Source: Bin127 sp965203505
GTDB taxonomy: Bacteria; Chloroflexota; Dehalococcoidia; Lucifugimonadales; Lucifugimonadaceae
Length of the DNA stretch: 64,000 bases
Assembly (NCBI GenBank): GCA_965203505.1
Contig: OZ241880.1
Span: 744,001-808,000 of the forward strand
Direction of reading: 5' to 3'
Each line of letters begins with the position of its first letter. Position 1 is the stretch's first letter. Shown here in pieces: positions 36,113 through 44,641 of this stretch. The translations under genes were made by a program, and so were the position numbers. The notes below the pieces were generated by a model that worked only from the letters and a program-made list of their open reading frames with translations, did no database searches and was not told where the DNA came from.

Positions 36113-39100
36113 ATGGCGAAAAAAGACATCCGGTCCAAAACCCTGGCGCTTCTAGTGTTGGTGGCGGTCTTGGGCGCGTTTACCGCGACTCAACTGAGCT
36201 TGAACGATGCTGGGCGAGTCAACGCTGCGACTGGTGTTATCGACGCATTGAACGTGGGCACGTGTCTAGCAACCGACGCTAACGTGTTCGAAGACGAAGA
36301 GTGTCGGTTGTTTAACCGATCCGACCGTTGGGAAATAAGAGATGAGATAGAGGATGCCTCGGAACTCTATGCGACCTACGCCCATGACCCCAAAACCGGT
36401 TGGGATGAACCGCGAGCGATCATCGAACATGCCGATCTATTGAAGATCAGCATCCACGACCCCGGTCGCGATCGCCGAACGGGCGTACTCGTCCGGGGCG
36501 CGGGTCACGCCGATATTACGGGCGACTTGGCCGAGATAAATAACCTGCTCGTCGACCGTGGCTTGATGGAGAGCGACGAAGCCATCGCTTTCGAAGCGGG
36601 TACGCGGTTGACTGTCAGAGGTTCAGTCGACACCGCGAGGATCAATACGTCCGGTAGCCACACGCTGAACTTCTCCGGCAGTTCGACGTACAAACCTATG
36701 GATGTCGATGGCAATATCAGGTTCTTCGGCTGCATCACAGCAGCCGACGCGTGTGTTGCAACCGGAAGCGGCGATGACGCTTTGACGGATATCTCATCGT
36801 CGGTGCCAGTCGACGAAGACCGCACATCTGGCAGCATCGATCCAGACATCGCCCCTTGGATGGCCGTAAATCCCGGCATACCGGCGAATGCAGACATGGT
36901 GATCTACGCCGTCTACTACGAGACGAGCGGCCGTGAAGTGATGATCGGCGACAGTACCTATTACTACTGCGGCTCATCGAACGATGAACCGGATGAAGAC
37001 AGTGATGGTGATTGGCGTTGCGGAAGCAGACAGGCAGATGAGCGCAACACAACGAGTGACGTCGAGTTCACATCGAGAGAAATCGATGGAAACGACGAGC
37101 TTACCGTGCGCGTAAGCTCCGACGGCGACGAATCATCCGTAAACCTCTATCTCACCGAGACTGGTCTGTTCACCGGCAGGTACGAAGGATACGTTCGGCT
37201 GACCGACTCGAATGGAGATGGCAACTACGCAGGCAGCACCTCCAGCAGCACCGATTGGGGCGCCAGAGTCAGGGACGCAAGTGCTGGGAGTAGAGCGTCC
37301 GCCGCCGCCGTTATCGGCGTCGCTAGCGGACCGGTGACCATCGAGTACCGTGATTCGGGTGGTCGGCGAAGGTCGTTGCGGATTTCAATCGACTACGAAC
37401 CGCCGCGCATCGAGATACAAAACCCCCGCCACCTTTCGGCGAGCGACGACCACTCACCTGACTTCATAGGTTCATTCAACGATCAAGATTCCGGACTTGC
37501 GCGGGATTCTTTCCGGCTGGTCGTCGACAACGACGCCGACAGCTCCGGCAACACCGACTTCGCGTTGGACGGCATCGCGCCGCCGGCTCCGGTCAGAGGC
37601 ACGGGGACCAACGGCAGCGTATCACGTCGTCACGACTACGTCGGATACAGCACGTCTGGCGACGATCCTTTTGGCGTCGTGGATCCCCGAAGGCTGTACG
37701 ACTTGGGCGACGATTCTTGTGGCAGCCAGGATCGTTGTCACATATTGGCTGACGATTTCCGCGACGGCGCAAGTTCCGGGCGTTTCGACGACTCGGTGCG
37801 GTTGAGGCTAGGCAACGACGCATTGGAGTTCGGCGTCGATTTCCAAGCCTTCGTCATGGACGTGGCTGGAAATATAGGTTTTTCCGACTCTGATCCCAAC
37901 AACCCTTACTTCATCAACGATCTGGGTCAAGAAGATCCCAAAGATCGGATCAGGCCAAACGTCCTCGGATACTACTCGGCGCACATCTTTGGTGTGGACG
38001 AAAAAGACCCGGAAATCGTCACCACTCGCTCCGCAACCGGATATTACGGCTTGGATAACGATGACCGTCCAATCGCTGATAGACGGGGATTGATGCTGGT
38101 CTTCGATGGACCGATCGCCTCGTCCTCGGTCTCGCTCGATACTTTTTACGTTGAACTGGACGACGGCTCGGAGGCGGAGGTCGTCGATGTTTATGTTGAC
38201 GGCCGATACGTCTTCTTGAAGTTGGCCGAAGAACTCGGGTCAGGCGAGACTCCGTTCGTGGGCATCGCGGCAGGCGAGAACATCCGAGACAAGGCCGGAA
38301 ACATCACTTCCGGTCGCGAGTTGCGACGATTCGAGGCTAACGACGGCATCTCGCCGAAGCTGACCGTGTCGCTAAGCGGAGGATCAGGGACCGGCGAAGG
38401 GTCGGAAGGTCCGAACCAATTGACTAACGGCATTATCAACATTCGTGTCGAGTCCGATGAGCCGTTGCAGGGGACGCCTCGGATCATAGTGGTCTGCGAT
38501 TCTCTGAGTTGGGAAGAGACGGTCCGCGGTCGCAAAATCGAATACGACGTCGACGACTTCATCGCCAATCGATCCGGCGCGTTCAACGGGATCCCCCGCG
38601 AAGCCTCTGGCACCGACTACACATGCGGTTACGGCGCAGACGAAGACGACCCGTTCCAGATCACGGAATTGAACGCGAATTCACGACCGGGCGAAGTTTG
38701 GGAGCTTGAGTGGGTAAACCCACGCAGCGGAATAACTAAGCTGCAAGATGGACGGCTGCGAGTCGTCGCGTTTGCGCGCGATCGCTCGAGGCACGTGCGC
38801 GATGGTCAATACGTGCAGAGCTGGGGATCGGGTTACGCCGACTTCACGCTCGACACAGAGTTCGAATCCCCGTTGAAACCACGTGGCGGCGAAGTCCAGC
38901 CGAAGGACGAATCGAAGACCAGTGAGGCTCGACCTTTCATCTTCATTGAATTCAACGAACACACCGCTGTGACGCTCGATTCGGTCACCTTGGACGGCGT
39001 CGAGATCGCGACTGAGTTCGAGAATCCGGAAACCAACCGGTTTGTTTACTGGCCATTGAGCATGACTCGGGGGGCGCATGAAGTCGAAGTTTCTGCCATC

Positions 39101-39724
39101 GACGCCGCGGGCAACGGCGTGGAGTTCGATTTCGAATTCGAGTCGGTCCGGCGCGGCGACTTCGTACTCAACCTCGTAACTGGCTGGAACGCTGTGTCGC
39201 TCCCGGCGGATCCGGTAGATAGCAGCATCGACGCCGTCTTCTCAGACCCTGCGATCCAAGCGGTGATCGGCTGGGATATAGACGGCTGGCGCGTCGCCGT
39301 CCGCAGAAACGGCGTGTGGGAATCGAACGATCGCTTCGCCACACTTCCCTCGATCCGCGCCCGATACGGCTACTGGGTGAAATCATCTTCCTTTGTACTG
39401 GAGCGAGTTCCGTTGGTCGGCGCTCTCCAACGCGCCGGGGGCGTCGTGCCCAACCTCATCGACATCCCCACGGAAATCGGATGGAACTTCGTGGGCGTGA
39501 TCGACACCGATGGCGATCAGACCGAAGACCACTTCGGCATAACCCTACGCGACAGCCGAAACAACCCAGTACTCGCCGGCGACTACCTCGGCCCCGACTA
39601 CATCCGCGCCTACACCTGGGACGCCACCTTCAACCGCTTCGACGTCCTCCGCCCCACCGACCCAATGACCATCGGCGACGGCGTCTGGGTCTACTACAGC
39701 GACGGCACCGGCATCGCGCCGTAG
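36113..39724 (+). CDS. Large secreted surface protein, family copy 1
   Basis: A 1203-residue acidic extracellular protein, founding copy of a five-member family here. Signal peptide residues 1-38 (cleavage after VNA), then the family head IDALNVGTC (Cys50). A variable part follows (about 125-235), then a block with YEGYVRLTDSNGDG, an Ig-like domain (GSFNDQDSGLARDSFRLVVD), FVMDVAGNIGFSDSDP, an SbsA-like Ig domain (about 655-735, LMLVFDGPIASSSVSLDTF), another Ig-like domain (940-1013) and the GWN C-terminal domain (1015-1203) ending GTGIAP. Even-looking Cys pairs suggest disulfides. There is no membrane anchor or LPXTG. GAGGT precedes the ATG by six bases. An S-layer or adhesin role is inference. 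Confidence 0.85.
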   Translation: MAKKDIRSKTLALLVLVAVLGAFTATQLSLNDAGRVNAATGVIDALNVGTCLATDANVFEDEECRLFNRSDRWEIRDEIEDASELYATYAHDPKTGWDEPRAIIEHADLLKISIHDPGRDRRTGVLVRGAGHADITGDLAEINNLLVDRGLMESDEAIAFEAGTRLTVRGSVDTARINTSGSHTLNFSGSSTYKPMDVDGNIRFFGCITAADACVATGSGDDALTDISSSVPVDEDRTSGSIDPDIAPWMAVNPGIPANADMVIYAVYYETSGREVMIGDSTYYYCGSSNDEPDEDSDGDWRCGSRQADERNTTSDVEFTSREIDGNDELTVRVSSDGDESSVNLYLTETGLFTGRYEGYVRLTDSNGDGNYAGSTSSSTDWGARVRDASAGSRASAAAVIGVASGPVTIEYRDSGGRRRSLRISIDYEPPRIEIQNPRHLSASDDHSPDFIGSFNDQDSGLARDSFRLVVDNDADSSGNTDFALDGIAPPAPVRGTGTNGSVSRRHDYVGYSTSGDDPFGVVDPRRLYDLGDDSCGSQDRCHILADDFRDGASSGRFDDSVRLRLGNDALEFGVDFQAFVMDVAGNIGFSDSDPNNPYFINDLGQEDPKDRIRPNVLGYYSAHIFGVDEKDPEIVTTRSATGYYGLDNDDRPIADRRGLMLVFDGPIASSSVSLDTFYVELDDGSEAEVVDVYVDGRYVFLKLAEELGSGETPFVGIAAGENIRDKAGNITSGRELRRFEANDGISPKLTVSLSGGSGTGEGSEGPNQLTNGIINIRVESDEPLQGTPRIIVVCDSLSWEETVRGRKIEYDVDDFIANRSGAFNGIPREASGTDYTCGYGADEDDPFQITELNANSRPGEVWELEWVNPRSGITKLQDGRLRVVAFARDRSRHVRDGQYVQSWGSGYADFTLDTEFESPLKPRGGEVQPKDESKTSEARPFIFIEFNEHTAVTLDSVTLDGVEIATEFENPETNRFVYWPLSMTRGAHEVEVSAIDAAGNGVEFDFEFESVRRGDFVLNLVTGWNAVSLPADPVDSSIDAVFSDPAIQAVIGWDIDGWRVAVRRNGVWESNDRFATLPSIRARYGYWVKSSSFVLERVPLVGALQRAGGVVPNLIDIPTEIGWNFVGVIDTDGDQTEDHFGITLRDSRNNPVLAGDYLGPDYIRAYTWDATFNRFDVLRPTDPMTIGDGVWVYYSDGTGIAP

Positions 39725-39763
39725 AGACCGCCCCTCTGGATTCCGGCGTTGTCGAAAATACTG

Positions 39764-39786
39764 CCCCTTTCGTGGGACGAAAGGGG
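39764..39786. repeat. 23-base hairpin repeat CCCCTTTCG
   Basis: CCCCTTTCGTGGGACGAAAG plus GGG: arms CCCCTTTCG and CGAAAGGGG. It is just after surface gene 1 and followed by the GCGAGCGCAGCGAGCGGGGT module. Other copies: 41866, 42121, 43291, 44133, 44509, 48740, 49135. Confidence 0.85.
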
Positions 39787-39928
39787 CGCGAGCGCAGCGA
39801 GCGGGGTATGCCCGGGGCGCGGGGTCGGCTTAACCCTGTCGGATTTTGCCAACAACGTTGTTGCCAACGTAATTGTTGGATGATTGGCTGTGTCTTGAAG
39901 CTATTGGCGCGGTGCGAGTTGAGCCGGG

Positions 39929-40393
39929 TTAGGTGTCAACTTCAGGACAAGGCTTCCAATTTTGAGTCGCTAACTCTGCGAGATACCTGATGTGTTGTTT
40001 TCGTTCGGAGATGTCGCGTAACGCTATTTCTGGGAGGAAGACGAGCGCGTGATATGGGTTTGCAGGCATCTGGCCAATAGCCGGCGCCGGGTCGGGTTGT
40101 ACTCCGAACTCCTTGTCCGATATCTCCCTAACCGAGAGCATTGCCCAGCCTTGGAACTGTTGATTTTCAGGGGTTCGACGTTGCCGTATGATGCTCACCA
40201 AGTCGGCTATCTTGCCTAGACGCTCCGCCTCGCTGACTCGGTTGACGGATATTTCACGTCCTTCGCCGAAGTTTTTGAGCATCGCCCTGCGGATCGACGC
40301 GTAAGTGCGCGCCTTTGCTTCGGTGCTGCGCGCGACATCATGCCCCACGTGTTCGTGCGGTTGGACTTCGCCTAGGGAGACGCTGGCGGTCAA
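39929..40393 (-). CDS. Hypothetical protein, third gene of orphan operon
   Basis: Not recognised. A 154-residue soluble protein with a mixed helical N-terminal half (ASIRRAMLKNFGEGREISVN, RLGKIADLVSIIRQRR) and a C-terminal part PYHALVFLPEIALRDISERK. There is no signal peptide or membrane segment. Its start overlaps the stop of the preceding gene by four bases, and that gene is coupled to a third in the same way, so the three products are made together. It converges on surface gene 1 with a 204-base gap that contains a hairpin repeat. Confidence 0.6.
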   Translation of the reverse strand: MTASVSLGEVQPHEHVGHDVARSTEAKARTYASIRRAMLKNFGEGREISVNRVSEAERLGKIADLVSIIRQRRTPENQQFQGWAMLSVREISDKEFGVQPDPAPAIGQMPANPYHALVFLPEIALRDISERKQHIRYLAELATQNWKPCPEVDT

Positions 40394-41028
40394 TACCGCA
40401 GGGTCTCCAACAGCGCCTTCAAGAAACCTTCTCGTTCGGCTTCGTCCATGTCTTTGTAGTCAGCGTACGACCGGACGTTGAACATCACCAACACCTCACC
40501 ATTTGGTTGACACTCGACCGAGACGTAATTGTGATTCGTGCCGCCGCGTGCCGTCGCCTCCATTCCAACCTCCAATACTGCGACGCTCGATAGCCCTTGC
40601 GGGCAATGATCCTCGATCATCTGCACCGCTCGCAACGCGTTCGAAAGAACCAAGTCGCTCGGAACCGGTATCTCATCCTCCTCGGCATCCTCTATTTCAT
40701 CTTTGAAACGATTCTTGGCTTCGGCGATGGTTTCTGGGGATAGCCACGCGTTTGTGCTCAGAGGATTTCTCGTTTGTGTCTCACTAGTGGTCGTCACACT
40801 GGAGGTGCTATTGCCAGTTAGCCATAACTCAATTCCTGGGACAGGATCTGCGGGAATGAAAGTCTCCGCGTCACTACTTTGCACGCCAGAGATTGCACCT
40901 CGTCTCTGAGTTGGCACGTAGGAGTGATCTGACCCAGATTCGCTCGGAGATATCAACTCCCAAGCAGTGCGATGATTTTGAGACTCCGCCGATATCGACG
41001 TATCAGTTCGCGTGTCTTGCATCGTCAT
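40390..41028 (-). CDS. Hypothetical protein, second gene of orphan operon
   Basis: Not recognised. A 212-residue protein: the first ~100 residues are Ser/Thr-rich and look disordered (NSTSSVTTTSETQTRNPLST). A helical acidic stretch (ETIAEAKNRFKDEIEDAEED) and a beta-rich C-terminal domain follow (VAVLEVGMEATARGGTNHNY, VSVECQPNGEVLVMFNV). There is no transmembrane segment. It overlaps both neighbours by four bases. The folded C-terminal half with a long flexible N-terminus suggests a scaffold or effector subunit, but that is a guess. Confidence 0.6.
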   Translation of the reverse strand: MTMQDTRTDTSISAESQNHRTAWELISPSESGSDHSYVPTQRRGAISGVQSSDAETFIPADPVPGIELWLTGNSTSSVTTTSETQTRNPLSTNAWLSPETIAEAKNRFKDEIEDAEEDEIPVPSDLVLSNALRAVQMIEDHCPQGLSSVAVLEVGMEATARGGTNHNYVSVECQPNGEVLVMFNVRSYADYKDMDEAEREGFLKALLETLRY

Positions 41029-41669
41029 GATGTACGCTCCAGTTTCTCAATGAGCTTTGGTATCCGAATCCTTGTCTCGCGTAGCAAATTCCTTATTTTG
41101 CGCTTGTCGGGCAGCGGATAGTTTAGGTAGTGGCGATTCACGGTTACGTAGAGATTTGGGCTATCAAACACGTTTTCCAAACTTCGTACGGTGATCCGCC
41201 ACCTCGACTCATCGTCCGAAAACTCTATGTCCCATGATGAGGACTGGAAATCGTGCATCCCGTCACTTGACAACACATCGAGGTCGAAGAATCGTTCTGC
41301 CAAGTAACTCGAAGAAGGGAATTCCGAACGTTGGGTACAAGCCGCTTCTACGTTGAAGCCAAATGTATGCAATTCTTGCGGAGTGTCGGTGTTCTTGATG
41401 ACCAGTTCTGCAACTTCAGCGAGTCGATTTAGATCGTCCTGAAAGGCAGGATAATCTCTGTTAACTATGGTCCTGCCATCGGGAGTACGAACGACGCTGA
41501 TGCGCTCTGATTGGATGTCCAAACTCAATGCCATATCCAGCCGTTGTCCGATTGACACAAAGGCCTTGACTTTCTCAAGGAACCTTCGCATTCCCGGTTC
41601 AGTGTTCAACGCCTCGAAATTGACTAGGACTAGGTTGGTCTTCGTTACCTCTGTTATCTCTACTGGCAT
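41025..41669 (-). CDS. Hypothetical protein, first gene of orphan operon
   Basis: Not recognised. A 214-residue mixed alpha/beta protein. The N-terminal half has strands alternating with helices (TKTNLVLVNFEALNTEPGMR, FVSIGQRLDMALSLDIQSER). The C-terminal half resembles a small beta domain ending in a basic helix (RKIRNLLRETRIRIPKLIEK). No signal peptide, membrane helix or catalytic motif is evident. It is the promoter-proximal gene of three overlapping minus-strand genes next to the repeat island. Confidence 0.6.
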   Translation of the reverse strand: MPVEITEVTKTNLVLVNFEALNTEPGMRRFLEKVKAFVSIGQRLDMALSLDIQSERISVVRTPDGRTIVNRDYPAFQDDLNRLAEVAELVIKNTDTPQELHTFGFNVEAACTQRSEFPSSSYLAERFFDLDVLSSDGMHDFQSSSWDIEFSDDESRWRITVRSLENVFDSPNLYVTVNRHYLNYPLPDKRKIRNLLRETRIRIPKLIEKLERTS

Positions 41670-42203
41670 ATCGGTTTGCCGTTGTTGTTTTGCTGCACGT
41701 CCCGCGCAGCAGGCTTATCTTACCAGCCTAATAACATGCTACGTTCGGTGGTGCGCCACGCGATGCGTTTCGCTCCGTGGCGGGCCAACATTCGTGGTGG
41801 CGGATCGCGAACCGCCACCCAGCCTCCCCGCGCATACCCCGCTCACTTCGCTGCGCTCGTTCGCGCCCCTTTCGCCTTGCGAAAGGGGCTGGAGGGCGCT
41901 TACCTTACATATGCGTACACGTGCGCGCACGCGAGGGGGCGATGGACGACTCGGTCATCGCGCCCCCTTGTCCTTCGGACATTTCCCCCGCACAGCGGGG
42001 GAAACCCTTCCGCCCTTCCGCCCCCGGACATTTCCCCCGGGCAGCGGGGGAAACGCGGGCCACCCCTCCGCCCCCGGGCATACCCCTGCGTTCTTGTGTC
42101 GGTCTCTTGGGCTCCCGCGTCCCCTTTCGCTGGGCGAAAGGGGAGGGTGGTTCGACGGACCGTAGAATCTGGTATAAGGTATGCTCTACATTCGGATGGG
42201 GGC
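41670..42203. other. Non-coding repeat block upstream of the DUF2335 pair
   Basis: 534 bases without a supportable gene. From 41800 on it is a mosaic of repeat modules: GCATACCCCGCTCACTTCGC, the CCCCTTTCG hairpin (41866-41888), and a 183-base block at 41961-42143. Open frames through it on both strands are repeat artefacts rich in Pro, Arg and Gly. Confidence 0.75.
41961..42143. repeat. 183-base composite repeat, left copy
   Basis: About 98% identical to 43130-43313. Modules in order: TGTCCTTCGGACA hairpin, TTTCCCCCG/CGGGGGAAA hairpin, a second TTTCCCCCG hairpin, GGGCATACCCCTGCG, and the CCCCTTTCG-CTGGG-CGAAAGGGG hairpin (42121-42143). Confidence 0.9.
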
Positions 42204-42665
42204 ATGTTTGATGGTGACAGCTTGCCTCCGAGGCGCATTGTTTTGAACGCTCCTGCTGCTGAACATTCAGAAAACGATAACTCCGTGTCAGACTTTGTGG
42301 GTTTGATGTCCGCACCCGGGGGAGTCTTTCGACGCTCTTCTGCAATCGACATCGGAAATGAGCATGAGTTGCCCGTATATTCCTCGCGTGGCCAACATCA
42401 TCTGAGCGCCAACCTGTTCTCCGCTTTTCTGGACAGCTTCGAGATGGAGCATTGGACGATCGACGACATCAATGATGCTCTCACAACCTCTGCAGCGGAA
42501 ACCGACGCCTTTGTCAAAATGTGGGGCGACAGCTGGCGATTCATGGGCAACGTGATGAATCGCGTCATGGACCAATACATCGCAACGATGCCCGAAGACG
42601 ACAGAGAACGTCTGCTAGAAAGGTTGCAGAGTGACCTAGCAGAACTCCGTCAGCCCTCAGAGTGA
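42204..42665 (+). CDS. Hypothetical protein upstream of DUF2335 gene
   Basis: Not recognised. The frame is open from 41676, but everything before 42204 is repeat DNA, so I start at the ATG MFDGDSLPPRR, giving 153 residues. The first half is probably disordered. The second half is helical (HHLSANLFSAFLDSFEMEHW, MGNVMNRVMDQYIATMPEDD, then ERLLERLQSDLAELRQ). No signal or membrane segment. It ends 28 bases before a DUF2335 membrane-protein gene on the same strand, the likely partner, and both lie between two near-identical direct repeats. Confidence 0.55.
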   Translation: MFDGDSLPPRRIVLNAPAAEHSENDNSVSDFVGLMSAPGGVFRRSSAIDIGNEHELPVYSSRGQHHLSANLFSAFLDSFEMEHWTIDDINDALTTSAAETDAFVKMWGDSWRFMGNVMNRVMDQYIATMPEDDRERLLERLQSDLAELRQPSE

Positions 42666-42693
42666 TCCGCGCGTTGACGTCTCCATAGCGGAG

Positions 42694-43038
42694 ATGTACG
42701 CAGGTCCCGTCCCCGATCCTGCGATGCTGCGCGATTTCGACGATGTCGTGCCGGGTTCTGCGAAGAGCCTCTTGGACGAATCGATTGCAATGATGGCACA
42801 TGCCAGGTCGGTCGACGAGAAACGTGTTCGCCTCGTGGTCTGGACGCAGATGTGGTCGCAGATTTTCAGATGGGCGATCATATTGATCCTGGTGGCGTTG
42901 GGGGCGTACTTGCTTTTGAACAATCACACCATAGCGGGTTACATCCTCATCGCAGCGGGGGTGGGACCAAACGCTGTTGCGGCGGTTGTTCCGCTGTTCA
43001 GGCGACGCAACGGCGACCAGAATAGTTCCAAGCGATAG
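42694..43038 (+). CDS. DUF2335 family membrane protein
   Basis: A 114-residue protein. The N-terminal stretch AGPVPDPAMLRDFDDVVPGS followed by AKSLLDESIAMMAHARSVDE is characteristic of DUF2335. Two membrane helices follow (FRWAIILILVALGAYLLL and IAGYILIAAGVGPNAVAAVV), with a basic end RRRNGDQNSSKR. The family is uncharacterised and often sits near mobile or defence-rich DNA. No start codon exists upstream of 42694 before an in-frame stop, so the ATG is fixed. The gene ends four bases before a GTAGGGGCAGG palindrome. Confidence 0.7.
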   Translation: MYAGPVPDPAMLRDFDDVVPGSAKSLLDESIAMMAHARSVDEKRVRLVVWTQMWSQIFRWAIILILVALGAYLLLNNHTIAGYILIAAGVGPNAVAAVVPLFRRRNGDQNSSKR

Positions 43039-43041
43039 GTG

Positions 43042-43070
43042 GTAGGGGCAGGTTTCAAACCTGCCCCTAC
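43042..43070. repeat. 29-base perfect palindrome, copy 1
   Basis: Arms GTAGGGGCAGGTTT and AAACCTGCCCCTAC around a central C. Six identical copies occur in the window: here, 44326, 48700, 49199, 49648 and 50107. Confidence 0.95.
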
Positions 43071-43405
43071 GTGAGTGGGTTCGCGCCCCCTTCGTCCTTC
43101 TGCCACGTCGTAGCCGTAGTTGCTCTGCGCGCCCCCTTTGTCCTTCGGACATTTCCCCCGCATAGCGGGGGAAACCCTTCCGCCCTTCCGCCCCCGGACA
43201 TTTCCCCCGGGCAGCGGGGGCAACGCGGGCCACCCCTCCGCGCCCGGGCATACCCCTGCGTTCTTGTGTCGGTCTCTTGGGCTCCCGCGTCCCCTTTCGC
43301 TGGGCGAAAGGGGACGGTGCTGGGCGGAAGGGGACGTTTGCACAACTCGCGTTATTCGGGTGCAAAACGCGAATGTTTGCACCTTTCGTCCCACATAGGC
43401 CCGGT
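43071..43405. other. Repeat-filled gap after the DUF2335 gene
   Basis: 335 bases with no gene. Contents: a module shared with 50490-50525 (CCCCCTTCGTCCTTCTGCCA), then the right copy of the composite repeat (43130-43313), a duplicated GCTGGGCG(G/A)AAGGGGACG, and ~80 bases of unique sequence before the protease gene. Confidence 0.75.
43130..43313. repeat. 184-base composite repeat, right copy
   Basis: Direct repeat of 41961-42143 with three substitutions and one single-base indel by eye. The two copies flank genes 42204-42665 and 42694-43038. Confidence 0.9.
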
Positions 43406-43840
43406 TCACTGTGTACGGGCTAACACCGATCCTGTAGGTCCGGAGTACTCCAGAACTATGTGCGCTAGCAGTGTCCTTCCGATGAGGGCCCGGTATGGAC
43501 TGCGGATGTGCACACCAGCGAACTGTCCATAAAGAGTCAATTGCAGTTCAGGGACTATGATCTGCGCGAGGTAGAAATCAAATTGCCCGACACCTCCAAC
43601 GCCGCCTAACATTCGACGATCGGCGACTCGGGGTAACTTCAAGTCCTTCGCCAGTTCGACGTCGATGCAACAATCATCGGCCCCGGTGTCGATCAAAGCT
43701 GGCAATAATCGGTCCGGGATTTTTGCTACTCGGCCTGTACGATAGTCGGCATCGTACCCGATTTTGACATCGAGCTTCGGGCCGTTCTGCACAAGCTCGA
43801 ACGGGTCATCCTCGTACCCGCACTGAACCTGCGGCGTCAA
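43406..43840 (-). CDS. Retropepsin-like aspartic protease
   Basis: A 144-residue single-domain aspartic protease of the retropepsin-like group. The active site is ALIDTGADDCCIDVELAKDL, with the catalytic Asp-Thr-Gly-Ala. The flap (LGGVGGVGQFDFYLAQI) and the hydrophobic-Gly motif YRALIGRTLLAHIVLEYSG follow in the right order. Such proteins act as homodimers. No signal peptide, so cytoplasmic. It is coupled by a four-base overlap to the upstream 77-residue gene, a pairing I have seen as typical for bacterial members. The substrate is unknown. Confidence 0.75.
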   Translation of the reverse strand: MTPQVQCGYEDDPFELVQNGPKLDVKIGYDADYRTGRVAKIPDRLLPALIDTGADDCCIDVELAKDLKLPRVADRRMLGGVGGVGQFDFYLAQIIVPELQLTLYGQFAGVHIRSPYRALIGRTLLAHIVLEYSGPTGSVLARTQ

Positions 43841-44070
43841 CGAATTCGCACTACCGACGGGACGTTTGAAACGGCTTTCCGACCAATTTGGCGTATCAAA
43901 AAAACGTCGTCACCAAACTTGTCCAAGGCGTCGTCAGCCGCATCATCCAATGTGGGAAAAACGCCGATCAACTTGCACTCGTGAAACACCGCCCATTCAC
44001 CACGGTGTTCCGCCTCCAATCGGGCGCGCATGTCCTCGAACGCGGCGATTTCTCTATCCAGTTGATCCAT
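43837..44070 (-). CDS. Small partner protein of the retropepsin-like protease
   Basis: A 77-residue protein: an acidic helical N-terminus (DQLDREIAAFEDMRARLEAE), then a compact segment HRGEWAVFHECKLIGVFPTL, a helix DDAADDALDKFG and a final strand DVFLIRQIG. The pattern resembles DUF5678-like domains (GEWVA...G...A...). Its stop overlaps the protease start by four bases, indicating joint expression. It could be an antitoxin-like or chaperone-like partner, but nothing in the sequence decides. Confidence 0.6.
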   Translation of the reverse strand: MDQLDREIAAFEDMRARLEAEHRGEWAVFHECKLIGVFPTLDDAADDALDKFGDDVFLIRQIGRKAVSNVPSVVRIR

Positions 44071-44194
44071 GATTTTTCAAGCGTAACACCCGACACCGCG
44101 TGCATACCCCTGCGTTCGCTTCGCTCCCTCTGCCCCTTTCGTGGGACGAAAGGGGCGCGGGCGCAGCGAGCGGGGTATGCGCGGTGGAGGGGCC

Positions 44195-44242
44195 GGGTTT
44201 CCCCCGATCACGGGGGAAATGTCCGAAGGACAAAGGGGGCGC
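44195..44242. repeat. TTTCCCCCG/TGTCC palindromic element
   Basis: TTTCCCCCG-ATCA-CGGGGGAAA followed by TGTCC-GAA-GGACA and AAGGGGGCGCG. It is the best match in the window to the element inside prmC, in the same relative orientation. Confidence 0.85.
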
Positions 44243-44325
44243 GTCGAAGTGAACGCGTCGCCCACCTAGACCACTATCCACATTTCCCTTCGTGGGAGAG
44301 GGTAGGATTGGCGGTTGTTTCGTTG

Positions 44326-44354
44326 GTAGGGGCAGGTTTCAAACCTGCCCCTAC
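44326..44354. repeat. 29-base perfect palindrome, copy 2
   Basis: Identical to 43042-43070 (arms GTAGGGGCAGGTTT/AAACCTGCCCCTAC). Confidence 0.95.
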
Positions 44355-44412
44355 GGGGGATCGCCCACCCCCAACCCCGCGGGCATACCCCGCTCACATC
44401 GCTTCGCTCGTG

Positions 44413-44460
44413 CGCGCCCCCTTTGTCCTTCGGACATTTCCCCCGCGAGCGGGGGCAACC
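44413..44460. repeat. TTTCCCCCG/TGTCC palindromic element, opposite orientation
   Basis: GCGCCCCCTTTGTCCTTCGG, ACATTTCCCCCGCGAGCGGG, GGCAA: the same element as 44195-44242 on the other strand, with the CGCGAGCG loop also found in the prmC copy. Confidence 0.85.
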
Positions 44461-44611
44461 CGTACCCGCCCCCGCGTGCATACCCCTGCGTTCGCTTCGC
44501 TCCCGCGTCCCCTTTCGCTGGGCGAAAGGGGACAGTGGGCGGGCGACCACTAGGGATCGCCCCTACGAAAAGCCATTGCGCGAAATTGGGGTTTGATTGC
44601 GTTGTTGTGCA

Positions 44612-44641
44612 TTGAATCGATTTCGTTTGGATTCGTATATT
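44612..44641 (+). promoter_or_regulatory. Candidate promoter of surface gene 2
   Basis: TTGAAT (44612-44617), 18-base spacer, TATATT (44636-44641) followed by CGG. The same TATATTCGG string is the -10 region proposed for copies 4 and 5. Confidence 0.4.

Noticed and set aside
41676..42203. N-terminal extension of the 153-residue gene upstream of DUF2335
   Set aside because: Encoded entirely by palindromic repeats (Pro/Gly/Arg-rich, same peptides recur at other repeat copies).
42565..43409. Long minus-strand frames over the DUF2335 gene and composite repeat
   Set aside because: Repeat translations and antisense shadows; no Shine-Dalgarno or family pattern.
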